The notes below the pieces were generated by a model. The model did no database searches and was not told the DNA's origin. It saw nothing but the letters and a program-made list of their open reading frames with translations. A stretch of 64,000 nucleotides of DNA from Parelaphostrongylus tenuis (Eukaryota; Nematoda; Chromadorea; Rhabditida; Metastrongylidae), in contig JAHQIW010005207.1 in the NCBI GenBank assembly GCA_019055375.1, positions 62,001 through 126,000 on the forward strand, given 5' to 3'. Below are positions 22,401 through 33,824 of this stretch, piece after piece. Position 1 is the stretch's first letter; each line of letters begins with the position of its first letter. The position numbers were made by a program, and so were the translations under genes.

Positions 22401-25400
22401 TCGTTTCTATTCGCTTTTCCTCCGAAGGACCCTTTTGATCCAAGATCTCTTCTGCAAAGTAACATTGATTATTCTTCCTCGTAGTCTTGAACAGTTGTGG
22501 AAAAAATCGCGAAAAATACGTACTTTAAGCAACATCAATATCAATATCGACGTAAGAAGAGGGGTTCGACAAGGCGATACAATTTCGCCAAAACTATTCA
22601 TTACCACCCTACAAAACGGTATGCAAACATTAGAATGGAACGATATGGGAGTGAAAATTGACGGTCGACAATTAAACCATCTTCGCTTCGCTGATGATAT
22701 GATATCGTGCTCATAACACCAAACATCAGCCAAGCGGAACGAATGTTGACCGATTTTGACAACGCCTGTGGAAAGATTGGTCTTTAACTAAATCTAACGA
22801 AAACGATGTTCATGAGGAACGGATGGGTTTTGAATGCCCCATTCACGCTTCACGAAGAACGACAATCTCCGAATGCTCCAGTTACGTTCTATCTAGGTCG
22901 TGAAATCAACTTGATGAACGACCTAGCTCCAGAGTTGAGCAGGAGCAAACGAACGGCTTAGGGAACGTTTAAGAGCATCGAAGATGTAGTGAAGAGGACA
23001 AAAAACATCCGACTCCGTGCCCAACTTTTCGACTCGACGATTATCCCTGCCCTAACGTATGCAGCAGAGACCTGGTCGCTACGTTAGCAGGATGAAAGAT
23101 CACTTGGCGTTATCCAACGCGCAGTCGAAAGGTCGATGATAAGAGTATCCCGTATCTTGCAAATGAGAGAAAGGATACGAAGTTCCGACCTACGTCAACG
23201 ATTGGATATCAGAGACGCCGTTCTACACGCCAGGATATGGAAAATAAGGTGGGCCAGACAAGTGATGCGCTTCAACGACAGCCGATGGACGAGAGCCTTT
23301 GCCAAGTGGATTCTGGGGTATCAAACACCCTACAGGAGGACTACCGACCCGTTGATCCGATTTCTTCACGAAAGCTATAGAAGAAAGATATGATGCTCAG
23401 CGAATCCCTTGAGCAAGGAGGACCCACTGGGCTACTCTTGCACGAGATAGGGAAAAATGGAAGTGTTGCTGGTACCCCTCAAGTCACTCGACGATCAACG
23501 GACGACAGGTTGTACAGGTGATAAGCAACAAGCAAGGACCTAAAACTCGAATTTGACTGCTCATGCACGTTTGTTGTTAACTATTACGCATTTACGAGTT
23601 TCACTTGTTTTCTTTTGAAGTAAACAAAATTTGAGTTATACAGCTTCATATACAGGGTACAAAAAATATTCTGTCAATTTACTATTTGTTGATTTTAGCA
23701 CTGATAAAATGCTTTCTGTTGACTCTAGTAATTTTATTGAACTCTTTGTTTGATTTTTGTTCAGAATGTGTTTTGCTTATCTGTCTATTCTCAGTTGTGC
23801 TTAAGTTATGGATCGTTTAACTGAGCGTATCACAGTAGTTGAGTTGCCCAAGACGGGAACGAAAACGGATGACGTTGTTAAAATAGCTGGTTTCAATTCA
23901 GCAAGTGTCTACAGAGCCACAAAACGCTTCAAAGAGACTGGACTGATTGAGGATCGTTTTTGAAAGGTCGTGCAGCTACCTCGTCTACTCCGGAAAACAT
24001 TCAGAAGATTCGTTGCCAGTTTAAAGAAATCTCTATAAGTCAGCCCTCTTTTACAGACCACTGACATGCGTGGCTTAAAAATGATTACCAGAAACCGGAG
24101 TGTTCGATGCGAAAATAACAAAGAAGCTCGGAATTAGCGAGTGGAGCGTGCGAATCGTTGTAATAAATAATTCGAAGCTGCTCGGCCACAAAATCGCTCT
24201 GTTCACTTTGTGGACGAAATGATGAAAAAACGGCTTCCAAAAGCTCGCCGAGTGATTCGTTTGATAGGTGATGTTCGTTGTCGAAGGTGCTTTTTACGGA
24301 TAGAAGATAATCACAGATGAACCACTTTGCAATAGTCATAATTTTCGTCAACTTCTCAACAAGAGTCAGCAGAAGCGTGCAATAGCAAACCTATGGGCCC
24401 CCATCATTTTCCGGCCTCTGTGATGGTCTGAGCCGCACTTGTGCCACCGGAAAGATGACGTTAGTTCTCATCGACAGAAACGTCAAACTCAACGGGGCCA
24501 CCTATCAGCAGATAGTTTCACAGGGCGTAATGGAGCCTTGTCCGCTAATCAACACTTTTGGGCCGATAAATTTACGCCTGAGAAGGACTGGTCTTCTGCG
24601 CATTTGGTCCATTCAACGATTGCCATCTGTCAAGAGCACTTTCCAGGTTTTTGGCGCAAATACGTTTGGTCGTAAAACATGCGCAATCTCAACTCAATGG
24701 CTTAGTCCTTGTGGTCCATACTGGAAAAAAAGTTTCGCGTACCCGCTACACTACTGCAGACGCGGTTAGAACGGCTTCAATACACCTTTGGGTGAATTTT
24801 GATGGAAGCGTGGGCGTGCGTTGTTGGAAATTTTTGCAAGCGACTTCTTAGATGTGTAGAGGCCAAAAGAGGCAATTCTGAAAATTTGTTGTAAATTTTT
24901 TGTTTATTGCTCTAGTTGTTGACGTAATAAACGTGTTAATCCTTCAACTGAATGAATCTTTTTGTCTATATAGTTTTTTTACTGCTAAAACATCTAAGGA
25001 ACACTGACAAAACTTTTCCGCACCCTGTATCATCTGTTTGATCCACTATCCCTTTGCGTTGGTGCCTGTTTTAGCTAGTATAAATATAAAGGTAAATTGC
25101 ATATGCATAGAACAAGGGATAGAGAATACTGCCTTGATATCAGTCAAACCTTGAGTAATGTTCGTTCCATTCGACATTATTAGGAATCGTTGAAAGTCAC
25201 TGAGCTTTCATCTTGCTTATACAGTGACTTGTATAGTCCTACCCATGCAATGCGCCAGAAAATCACCATTCCTTTGACACTTTGGGGACCACTGAACACG
25301 ACGTCAGCTCCGCCTTACCTCGTGCGGCGAGGTACAGTCAATTGTGCCACGTGATTAGTAATGCCGGCCATTCGATGGCTTAAATCCCGAGAATTGTGCT

Positions 25401-28078
25401 GGTTTGACCCTCAGACGACGGTTCACTGTACTTGATGCAATGTTCTGGTGTCGGTTAGTACTGAATGTCCGGTACTTTTCCCCTATCCGCACCCATATTC
25501 AAAAAGCCTATTTTTTGCTCTTTTTATGCATTTCTTATTCGATGGCTTGAATCCCGAAAATTTTAATGATGTATTTTGTTTTGAATGTCTTTTGTATTAC
25601 GCTGTAGTCAATAAAAGATAAAATATTATACTACACACAAGCATTTTTCGCTTGGCACAGGCTTTTCTTCCAAACTTTCGATAGCACAAATCTGACTTAT
25701 TTCAATAATATGCTCAGATCTCCAAAAAGACTTTTTAGTCCGTTGTCACAACTAAAAGAATGTTGGGTTTCGCACTCGGCGCGCACCTCTTGAAGGGAAC
25801 AAATAGCAGTTACGAAGAAAGGACAAGTGTTTTCGAACTAATTTCCAACTCTATTAATGACCCTGTCACGACACCTATACTTGTAGTATCGCCGCACAAT
25901 TTGTGATCACAACTAAAGCTTCATTCGATGTCTTTTTTGCACTGATGTTTGGCTTGTAGCACGACATGTTTTTGTAAGAAGTTGACTGCTTTTTTTAAGT
26001 AGTTGGTGCTTAGAAATAAGACAATTCGATGAAAACCATGAAACATTCTGAAGAAAGTTGATACGAGTGGCTTGATGATGTCTGTTGCGAATGTTCCAAA
26101 AACGCGATGGCTTGATGCCAATATTGTAAAATCCATCCATATAATATCCTTTTAGCTGTTACAAGGCACTAAGAGGTAATTCTCGAAAAAGAAGCATAGT
26201 ATTGAAATTGTCAAGTTTTGTGCTATCAAATAGTTATTGAAGGTTTGGGAGAAAAAAACTGTGTCATTCAGGGCAACACGATTTTATTCTTGCTGCCACA
26301 GCGCGTTAGGTGATTTATTTTCAAAAAGCAAGCACATCGCTGAATTCCTCTAGATTGAAGCCATCGTCTGGTTGTTGAAAGAGTTTGATGCCAATGTTGG
26401 TGCCATACATACACCGATGCAATGTATGCGCCGCATGTGAAATCCACTCGTAGTTTCAGTGCTGCATCGAAATAAAAAGGTTTTCTTGGAAATCAAAAAA
26501 CAACGTTAAATTTTTCGAGATTTGCGCCATCGAGCTATCACTAAATTTTTTAGTAAAGGCTTTGCCAGAGAAAAATGCTTGGGTCCAAAATAAAATTTTA
26601 TTCTTACTGTCAAAAGGATAAAGGATAAAGCTCTCGACATAGATCAATCATTAAGGGATACGCCATGCTTTCATCTTCAATTCTCGTTTACGTCTGAAGT
26701 GGATTAATACACGTCTGGCGTTTACAATAACTTGTGGAGGGCGGTCACTATTTCGAGTCAGTACTTTTTATCTTTCAAGACAAGTTTAAGACCAGTCTGG
26801 CACCAATTCACCAAAAACCTGCATTCAGAAATGAATTGTACTGTTGGAATTCCCGAAATTGAAACTATCGGACGATTGATGAAATCCCGAAAAAGAGCAA
26901 AAATTCCTTTTTCAATATAAGTGCGGATAGAGAAAACCATCGAATGTTCTTCTACATGTAATTATTATAGTAAAAAAAGGCTCACTTGTCTGACATTTCA
27001 CTATTTTTCGATACAAAGCGCAGATCCTCGGGTAACAGCGAATTCATCGCACAGGTTCCAAAAAGCTGACTGAATCCAGTTTCTTCAAAAAAAAGGTCAT
27101 AAACTTCAAGAACTATGTTTCCGAATCCGATTTTTATGACGTGCCGAAAGTAGTGCGAAAAAAGTTGTACATGCGTTGCTAGCCCATGGATCTATGCCTC
27201 GCGTCAATAAGTAGTGAAACTTCAGACAGCTTGGCCTTTTTTGGTTAGAATAATCTCGTATAGACAAACCTTGATACTAATCAACACCAAAAAATGGCAC
27301 CAAAAAGTGAGGTGTTGTACGAGAGGATCAAGCTAAAAATCCTTCCCGATGATCGGCATCACTAACAACAATGCATAATGGACTAAGCCACCTCTAGTGC
27401 GTGATTGGCAGCATTAGAACTGTGTCCCAACTGTTCCCAAAGTGCAGTGATCTACAATACCGGAAACATTCCAGTTTTTCTCATCATAGAGTGCTTCGAC
27501 AAAGTTCTTGGATATTTTACATTCTCCTCCACGTCCATTTTATTTGTACAACAGATTCTGCTTCCTCAATCCACTTCACGCAACAGAATGACAATTAACT
27601 GAATGCGCTCATTTTCGTATCCGCATGAAGACACGCCGACTATTAGCGCAGCTGACCGGATCATTTCCGATAAAGATTACGATGGACGTATATTACAAAG
27701 AAGTGAATACAAACAAACACAAACACAAAGAACAGAAGTGCAGTTGCACAAAGAACATTTCAGATAATAGAAATGTAATTTCGAATGCAAATGCCAAGAT
27801 AACACTGCTTTTGATTTTACTCATGCACGAAATAGCAAGAATGAAAACCGCTATGGAAAACGTGACTGTTACTGATCACGAGCAAAAAGAATCACTATAG
27901 CTTGCACACGTCAAGTGCCATTTAGGGCTTAGACGGAGTGACAATAGAACAAGAATCACCTTTCCATTTGGTTCCTCACATAAGGGCCATAGTAACTAGC
28001 AAGGAATGCTGAAAAGTCGGGAGAGAATTCAGAAGCTGCGGTCATAAATACGGCCGCCGTGATGAGAATCTGAAACAT
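10456..28078 (-). CDS. Secreted Lipase_2/LIPS-type lipase, eight exons over 17.6 kb, frame broken by indels
   Basis: Minus-strand exons: 27960-28078, 22314-22451, 21853-21990, 19269-19371, 17731-17872, 10940-11047, 10743-10835, 10456-10579. All have GT/AG borders. Exon 1 starts MFQILITAAVFMTAAS, a signal peptide; exon 2 has GSKGSFGGK and QPIVFVHGVSD (oxyanion region); exon 3 ends MRCEYVKQ; exon 4 has VDVIAFSLGVPVSRKAI with the nucleophile Ser; exon 5 has CVDSGEYLGAPLT and VGVAGPNHG; exons 6-7 have CPNESEFLQDIN, YEGRYIFSIHS and KKDQIVG (catalytic Asp candidate); exon 8 has VTSMIAGQN and LNHEDT (catalytic His candidate), stop TAA. The order matches nematode LIPS triacylglycerol lipases of the Lipase_2 family (secreted hydrolases). 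Single-base frame breaks: near 21970-21985, extra base at 19337/19338, missing base between 19274 and 19275, extra base at 10549; the exon 4 to 5 phase also does not join. No nonsense substitution or broken splice site is seen, so indel errors in the assembly or a very young pseudogene are both possible. Introns 1, 3, 4 and 5 hold transposons. Confidence 0.88.
11390..12500. repeat. Old hammerhead-like foldback repeats (family 3)
   Basis: Several inverted segments carry decayed hammerhead-like cores: minus near 11445-11500, plus at 11690-11750 (stem I GGUA/UACC, UGACGA with C3 lost, GAAG, GUC site), minus near 11940-12000 (CTGATGG, GAAA), minus near 12255-12300, plus near 12400-12460. The CTTTCGGTTCAACCGATTC arm at 12304 returns inverted at 12385-12405, so part folds back. 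Lies in intron 5 of the lipase. Confidence 0.5.
13229..13271 (-). ncRNA. Hammerhead ribozyme motif, intact core (family 2)
   Basis: On the minus strand: stem I GCCCGA/TCGAGC (one mismatch), CTGACGA, stem II GTC/GAC with loop TGTAAG, GAAA, palindromic CACGTG, then TA before stem I. Sense to the lipase pre-mRNA. Confidence 0.8.
13489..13531 (+). ncRNA. Hammerhead ribozyme motif, intact core (family 2)
   Basis: Stem I GCACGA/TCGGGC (one mismatch), CTGACGA, stem II GTC/GAC, GAAA, CATGTG, TA. It faces the motif at 13229-13271, so the element is palindromic around its centre. Confidence 0.8.
13655..15880. other. Lipase intron 5 sequence, no gene recognised
   Basis: No exon with matching phase, transposase motif or SINE head was seen. 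A segment near 15620-15665 (AAAAGCACATGAGCGTATGG) recurs diverged near 2575 and 6390, so some is old dispersed repeat. Confidence 0.35.
15900..16200 (-). repeat. tRNA-related SINE, family 3
   Basis: On the minus strand, near 16190 down to 16090, a tRNA-like head has TGGCATAGTGGCTAGAGG (A box) and GGTTCGATCCTG (B box). The body segment with ATATTTGGCCTTTACAATGA recurs at 49690-49745 and, more diverged, at 26640-26830. Confidence 0.65.
16564..16611 (-). ncRNA. Hammerhead ribozyme motif, intact core (family 1)
   Basis: Minus strand: stem I GGGTCA/TGGCCC (one G-U), CTGACGA, stem II GGAGG/CCTCC, GAAA, CACCGGTG, TA. Sense to the lipase pre-mRNA. Confidence 0.88.
17045..17092 (+). ncRNA. Hammerhead ribozyme motif, intact core (family 1)
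   Basis: Stem I GGGTCA/TGACCC perfect, CTGACGA, stem II GGAGG/CCTCC with loop ACGAG, GAAA, CACTGGTG (palindrome with one change), TA. Confidence 0.9.
18018..18060 (-). ncRNA. Hammerhead ribozyme motif, intact core (family 2)
   Basis: Minus strand: stem I GCCCTA/TCGGGC (one mismatch), CTGACGA, stem II GTC/GAC, GAAA, CACGTG, TA. Sense to the lipase pre-mRNA. Confidence 0.82.
18538..18580 (+). ncRNA. Hammerhead ribozyme motif, perfect family-2 example
   Basis: Stem I GCCCGA/TCGGGC fully paired, CTGACGA, stem II GTC/GAC with loop TGTAAG, GAAA, palindromic CACGTG, then TA and stem I. All core positions intact. Confidence 0.9.
19580..20340 (+). mobile_element. RTE-type retrotransposon fragment
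   Basis: Translated pieces match the 3' half of RTE proteins in broken frames (FDSTIISALTYASETW-type segment near 19860, ERSMLGVSRI near 19960, QRSKIRNAV near 20030). An extra partial copy of the same region precedes it at 19590-19740. Lies in intron 3 of the lipase. Confidence 0.78.
20345..21850. other. Lipase intron 3 sequence, no gene recognised
   Basis: Two overlapping short plus-strand frames (20814-21126) have no splice context and resemble nothing known to me. A segment at 21229-21262 encoding VCPKEHFDG has a diverged relative at 38777-38810 (VCIKEHFDG), suggesting an old dispersed coding repeat. Confidence 0.35.
22465..23530 (+). mobile_element. RTE-type reverse transcriptase, C-terminal half, decayed
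   Basis: Plus strand encodes VRRGVRQGDTISPKLF (RT motif), LNHLRFADDM (catalytic FADD) and further down LRSSDLRQR and the terminal REKWK region. Many stops and frameshifts separate the parts. Lies in intron 1 of the lipase, antisense to it and just upstream of exon 2. Confidence 0.9.
23653..25027 (+). mobile_element. Mariner-family DNA transposon, full length but dead
   Basis: Ends are imperfect inverted repeats: CAGGGTACAAAAAATATTCTGTC on the left and, inverted, CAGGGTGCGGAAAAGTTTTGTC on the right, each next to TA (the usual target). Length 1375 bp. The transposase starts MDRLTERITVVEL at 23808; helix-turn-helix text (SASVYRATKRFKETG), HHFPASVMV, CQEHFPGFW and SILEKKVSRTRYTTADA follow in different frames, stop near 24851. 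Multiple frameshifts and stops mean no active transposase. Confidence 0.88.
25030..26640. other. Lipase intron 1 sequence with diverged dispersed repeats
   Basis: Near 26160-26280 and 26310-26400 the AAGCATAGTATTGAA and AAGCACATCGCTGAA segments belong to the dispersed repeat family seen at 2840 and 5830. No exon or transposase seen. Confidence 0.35.
26640..26830 (-). repeat. Diverged SINE family 3 body
   Basis: The GTCTGGCACCAATTCACC end and the GCGTTTACAATAACTTG segment match the copies at 15900-16200 and 49650-49920; the tRNA-like head is missing. Confidence 0.45.
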
Positions 28079-30440
28079 GCCTTATCGTTACAGTCGCCGT
28101 TGTAAATGGGAAAACATAGAAACTAACTTTCATTTCTTTAAAGAAGTGACTTTGAATACCGTTCCGAGTCGATAGAACAGACTGTGACTTCAAATCAAGG
28201 GAGCGGATCGTGGTAGACGCCGTTTAGTGGATAGTGACGACCGTATATCTCAGGCGAATGCTTGATTATAACCAGTTTGCAATTCTTTTTAGAATATCTC
28301 TGAAGACGGATAATTTTCTGTGAAGATGCGCCGGCGTTCGCCGCTATTGTTCAGAGCGTGCTTATCGTCGAAAGTGATTTTATTCACGGGAATGAGATGT
28401 GTAAGGAAAGGGGGGAAAGTGCACGAGAACAAGACGGCTTATGTTTTCAGCAAAAAACGAACCTGCACTTCGAAACATATCTTTGATTGAAATGGAATTA
28501 TTGGTGAAGCTATTATCACATCAGCTAAAGTTCACTCAAAAAGTAAAGCTATCTTACCTGAAGAATCGATATTGGTTCTATTTATCTGCCCAATTTCTGA
28601 AAACATGGACATCTTAGGTGCTAACAGTAACAAAACGTCAGCTAACATAAAATTGATCCTTATTCGAATTAATCTTTTCGGCTAAATTTCATCTAAAGCG
28701 TAACTAGGTATGTGCTTGGTAAACAAAGGTCACTTTCACATTCTGTCTCTTAATCAGTGCACACGAGGTCGTCCACAGAATAATTATTCAGTTCAAATAG
28801 ACAATACAATATACAGTCCCAGTGACTGAAGCTTTGCGATTTTTCCCTTCCGCAGAGCCTGCGAGAGTCAAATCGACACGAAATCTACTCATTCAAGCAC
28901 TTTCGTAACCAAAGCAGATAGAACGTAGTGCATAAGCACTAAATCGCAAAGTGAACGGCTTGTTTTGAATATGTACTCACTGCTTTATTATTCTATGGTC
29001 CTAATACTATGTGCCAGCAGCATTATGGTCTAGATACTACGTAGACCAGCAGCATAGAGTCTTGCATGGGTGAGGACTGTGCTTGGCTCAAGTCTTATAA
29101 TCGACCAGAAAAAGGCGTGAAACATCTAATGATTCCATTCAATACCAAATAGTCATTGTGGTGATTGAAAATTGAAAGACAGCGACTAATCTGACAAGAA
29201 TGATGCTGGCACTGCATGAGACGCCACTTCATCGACTACTCTCAATAACTATTTGATTATCGAAATAGTTCTGGAGTTGGGACCTTTCTAAAATGTAGAA
29301 TAGACTTTGGTCAATCGTTCTACAGGTACTGCCCGTCTATTCTTACTATGAGCACATTTCATCATGGTGATTTTGAGGCTGCCTACGCCGCCTACTTCGT
29401 ACTTCTTCTCTGATGCTACTGAATGCTATCGAAACGTTTCAATGTGACCACATCCAGGTGGTTGTGAGCGCCCACCAGTAAAATAGCATCCTGATCCGCC
29501 CAGCCATTTCCGATACGTTTCCTGCTCGATTTTCAATAGTGGGGATAGTGCCTGCACTGCATCATATGTTTAGATTCTTCCACGTAACACACTTATACAA
29601 AAGTTTCGAGTTCTCAGTCTTTGCTCGGATAGTGATAGAAATATTCTTCTTCATACATGAGCCTTGCTGTTTTTACGTATTATTCATAGTTCACGAACGA
29701 GGAGACAAGTTGAAGAATTTACTTTATGGAACAACTGTGGACGTAATATGAATAGTAACTAAATAAGTATTCTGAGAAAGACAGGCGATAGGAATGAGCA
29801 TTGAAAGCTGAAAATATGTTCGTTTCTCAGGGATGTGTTTTTCATATTGAAAAATGCGGATCCTCAGATGATGCCGGCTTTTCTCTTATAAAATGCCCAG
29901 AAAATTTTTTTTCTGGTAATATTCATCGCTTGTGACGATGAAGCGTTTTAATAATCCAAACTTTGCTAAAACAAATCTCCACCAGAAGTCTTGTAAGTCG
30001 AACGATGGGCTAACTATTCCGGAGGCAAGGTGTGTTCTTTCATCCATTGGTACAACGCAGTAGAAAGGCTTCTTCTGAAGCTAAACCTTGTAGTAAATTT
30101 TCCGCTTTTCAAGTTGACAGCGAAAGTTCAACCGTTGATCGCTATAGTGATACCAGGCATTTTTTGTGCTAAACATACGTTTTTTCCATTCAATAAAAAT
30201 ACTTTAAAATTAAGATTTGTTTCCTAGTACCAAAATCCAGGTGATGACTTGTTCTAATAGCAATCACACACTTGCATACTTCGTTATGTAGCCGACAAGG
30301 ATAATACACGACGTCATCGGTCTGGCTGAGGCCTAACGATAACAATCTTTCTGTCTATGACAAAAAGAAGAATTGCTCCTTTGAACATGCGATAGCGAAG
30401 AGGTATTCAGCGCTGGTGTTGTGTTAGAACGAGTTTGATC
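28079..30440. other. Region upstream of the lipase, no clear gene
   Basis: An open plus-strand frame from about 28455 to 28617 (ISLIEMELLVKLLSHQLK) follows an AG acceptor (TATGTTTTCAG) but has no partner exon. Short frames at 29539-29751 and 30030-30227 are unsupported. No promoter element can be named; the lipase ATG has no obvious trans-splice acceptor directly before it. Confidence 0.3.
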
Positions 30441-32700
30441 GTGAACGTCAATTCATTCAAACAGCTCACAACCAGGATGGGACGCTTACTGTTGCAACGA
30501 AGTGGATCAATGTCGGCGTTGACTATCTTCATCGCTTATGCGCCAGCATCAAGTTATGACGAAATTTAAAAGATCTATATGAATCTGGAAAAACTCTTTG
30601 GGGAAAACTATAGATTTTTCGGAGTTTACCAATGAAAGGTACCACAACCAAATAGATGACATCCTAGTGAATTAAAGATTCTGCTTAAGCGATGTCACCG
30701 TTCGTCTAAATTCTACACGATATTAGATCAACGTCTCCTTCGTGCAGCATTCCGTTTGTCACAAAAAATAAGGGAAGATACTATTTTCAATCGACTGTAT
30801 CTAACCTATCGGGTTCGACAGACCCAGCGCGCTAGTCCCGCCTGTCTCATGCGCACTGCTGCATCAGCAGTCGTCGATGACGAGTGCCTCGTGGTGCCGT
30901 CCATCGGGAAGAATTTTGTTAGTTCGATTCCGTATAACGATAGTTTGGTGCCCTATCACGACGCTTCACTGTGGTTATTTTGTATCACTTTCTGGTGTCG
31001 AATAGTATAGGACGTTCTCCTGCAACGTTAATATTATAGCGCAAAACGCTCAGTTGTCCAACATTTCAGTAGTTTCTGATAGAATGACAAATGACTACCT
31101 TTTGATATGGTGACGAATAAAAAAATGAGTTGATCGCTTCTGTTACGGTGTTACTATATAAGATATAGCCTGATATGGTGTGCTAGTTATTTGAGCATAC
31201 TGTACTGAAAACAAAAGGATGACACCAAAAAAACTACAGTGAAGCGTCGTGGTAGGGGACCAAACCAGCAACCTTCTTTCCGGTGGGCGGCAGTGAGGCA
31301 CCCTTCACTGCGAACTGCTCGCCGTCGGGCCGCCGCGCGGCGACAGGGTGGGGCTAGCGCTTTGGGCCTGCTACAAAGTAGGCTTCAGTGCGAAGCGTGT
31401 GTCTCTCATGAAGTGAGCGATATTGCCGAAACACAGGTAAGCCTACCAACCTCTAAAACCTCCAAATATTTTCACGTACTATAATTGAGAGAGATGGCAC
31501 TGGGTTTAGACAACCAAATCATAAAACTACTATGTTATTTGAACCTTCAGTTGACTCTTGGTAAGATAACGTCATTAATAACATCAACGAAATGTACGAG
31601 CAGATCATCTAACATCTTCATGCTAGCGCTTCGAATGCTGAGATCTGAAAGTCTCCAAGAGACGTTTGTCTCTCTGAACACTTGAGCTGATAAAGAGTAT
31701 GGAATCGCGTGAGCCACACGCAGCCGCTCAGTTACGGTCGAACTTGTCAAACACTGCACAGAGGCGTTAAAAGATCTCACAAAGAGAAGTTCAACAGTTG
31801 TAGCCAAAGTTTCAGGAGCTTGGCAAAGCATTTGGAAAGCCATCGAAGCTTCGCCAGTTACGATGTTAAAACGAGTGCACTCCGACGTTCTGGCGGGACA
31901 CTTACAGCTTTCAGAAGTAATTGAGGAGATCATCCACGATTACTACTCAAATCTCTTCACTAGCCACGCCCTCTTATTTTGATATGAAATAAAGGGGACG
32001 GATTTACTACTTCACCCCCATTCCAAATTCCAATACGTCATTTTGATGTCAAAGAATCGAACAGCACCTGATCTGTAGAAGATAAGATCTGAATACCTTA
32101 AGAACCTTCCGCTCTCTCGCAATTCAAGATTTCTAGCATCTATAAACTCTTCATCTTGGTCACAGCGATTAGGATAGTAATTTTACTGGACGAAGGAAGG
32201 CAGGAAGGGCTTTTGAAAAGGATTCAGTATTATTGATCACAACCACACGATAACAGGACTCAATGGAGCTATACATGAGTTCTAGAGATAGTGTTGCTTC
32301 ACTTATCGCTTTGAAAAAGGCGTTGGATTCAATTGGAACAGAGCAGTCTTAAAAGCTTTGGGGAGCCAATGCGTACGTACATAGTATGAGTGATTTTATA
32401 TGTTCATAACTAGAAAATCACCATTCTATAACGAATTACTATCGACTTGAAAAGAGAGAGGCTCAGCAAGATTGTACCATCTCTCTCCTGTTAATTCCTA
32501 CTACCCTCAAAAACGTCACGCCAGTATTGGAATGAACAAAATGAGAATGGAAGTTGATGGCTGATAATTACACCACTTCCGCTATACGTGTGATGGCATT
32601 GTTTCACAACACCAAGCATCAGCCAGGTGAAACAAATGTTGATCAATGTCGACAACTCAAAATCTTGCAGCCACCTCTCTACCGTTAGGGCAGATTGATA
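30440..32700 (+). mobile_element. RTE-type retrotransposon, long decayed copy
   Basis: Endonuclease-end text (HNQIDDILVN then LSDVTVRLNS) lies at 30640-30720; linker region 31485-31930; DYYSNLFTSHALL near 31938; RT-region text (LHHFRYTCDGI) near 32565. Stops throughout. It is interrupted by the GC-rich foldback at 30815-31385. The same order is seen in the copy at 36760-38470. Confidence 0.8.
30815..31385. repeat. GC-rich foldback element inside the RTE copy
   Basis: The left arm (30820-30985) ends CCTATCACGACGCTTCACTG and the right arm (31222-31380) begins with its near-complement CAGTGAAGCGTCGTGGTAGG. Arms of about 160 bases are roughly 75-80% complementary by eye and GC-rich, with an AT-rich loop of about 235 bases. 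The Arg-rich open frame at 31239-31484 is only the right arm read through. Confidence 0.65.
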
Positions 32701-33460
32701 AATTGAGCGACATACAAAAAGTCATGAAATATTCAAAAGTTCGACTTTCTATAAACCTCGGCATAATCAATTGATATATGAAAATGGAAAACTTATCTTG
32801 ATTAGCTGACGCGAGGTTCATTCCACTTCCTTTTGCGCACACATTTTTGGCTGTTCGAAACATTTTTCTCATAAGCGTGCACTTTGCGTGTGAAGGACGA
32901 GAGGAGAGGCAATGAAAATAATGCTGTTATTACTTGGTTTCCGCCACCACTGCGCTACAAACGGTTACAATAAGTGTAACTGAACTCTCTAGAATCAGCT
33001 TGCTTTCGGTTTCTTTCAAGCAAATTTCATACGCTTTAGTGTTCGTTCAAAAATAAGGAATCTGTTCATCCCTCTTCTAAAGGGCAAATGACAAAGCAAT
33101 CATTATTCATGAATCGACAGAAGAGGAATGACTTGTGATCTACTACTGGTGTTTACACCCTGAACATAAAGATAACGGCAAGGCCTGCGGCGATCATTTT
33201 TGGATCACCCAAATACTGAGCAATAAAAGCACAATTCTAGGAGACCCATGTTGGGTTGAATTGATAAGTCATACATGCTAGTTGTTCCTTGGTGTTGTAT
33301 ATACTATTTGAAGATGGTTTGCACTCAAGGAGTCATTTAACACGTCAGCATAGTGGGTGGTAATGGCTAAGGACTCCATCACTTACGGGCTGCTAAGAGG
33401 CGTACCACAGACAATCCAAAAAAAATTTGAATGTTCGTAAGATAAGATGAAATGCGTTTC
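32700..33460. other. Intergenic sequence, nothing recognised
   Basis: No exon, repeat head or transposon motif was seen. Confidence 0.35.
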
Positions 33461-33505
33461 AACAATTGGTTAGCTTTTTAGCCTAAAAACGAGGTTGGTA
33501 TGCCA

Positions 33506-33553
33506 GGGCCATACACCGGTGTTTCGGAGGCTCGTCCTCCTCCTCAGTGACCC
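33506..33553 (-). ncRNA. Hammerhead ribozyme motif, intact core
   Basis: Stem I GGGTCA/TGGCCC, CTGAGGA (free position 7 is G), stem II GGAGG/CCTCC, GAAA, CACCGGTG, TA. Confidence 0.88.
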
Positions 33554-33776
33554 TCGCCCCACATTGAGCCCTGCATGTAGCAAGGAGGGAGGCGTATGTG
33601 GTAAAAGGTGATGGCATAGTGTTCAATGACACTGGTCCATCACCATCAGTCGATGTTTCGGCTGGTAGACCAAAACTAATCCATTGAATCGACTGTTTCT
33701 AAAACCTCGTTATAAACATTCAAAATCAAATCCAAAAAAAAGAATGTTTTAAGCTTAAAACGAGGTTGGTACGCCA

Positions 33777-33824
33777 GGGCCATACACCGGTGTTTCGGAG
33801 GCTCGTCCTCCTCCTCAGTGACCC
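33777..33824 (-). ncRNA. Hammerhead ribozyme motif, intact core
   Basis: Same sequence as the motif 271 bases upstream; head-to-tail repetition would let a transcript be cut into unit-length monomers of about 270 bases. Confidence 0.88.

Noticed and set aside
29400..29460. CTGATGC...GAAACG resembling a hammerhead
   Set aside because: A9 is replaced by C, stem II does not pair and there is no repeat context.
31239..31484. Arg-rich 81-codon gene
   Set aside because: It is the right arm of the GC-rich foldback; composition reflects the arm, not a protein.
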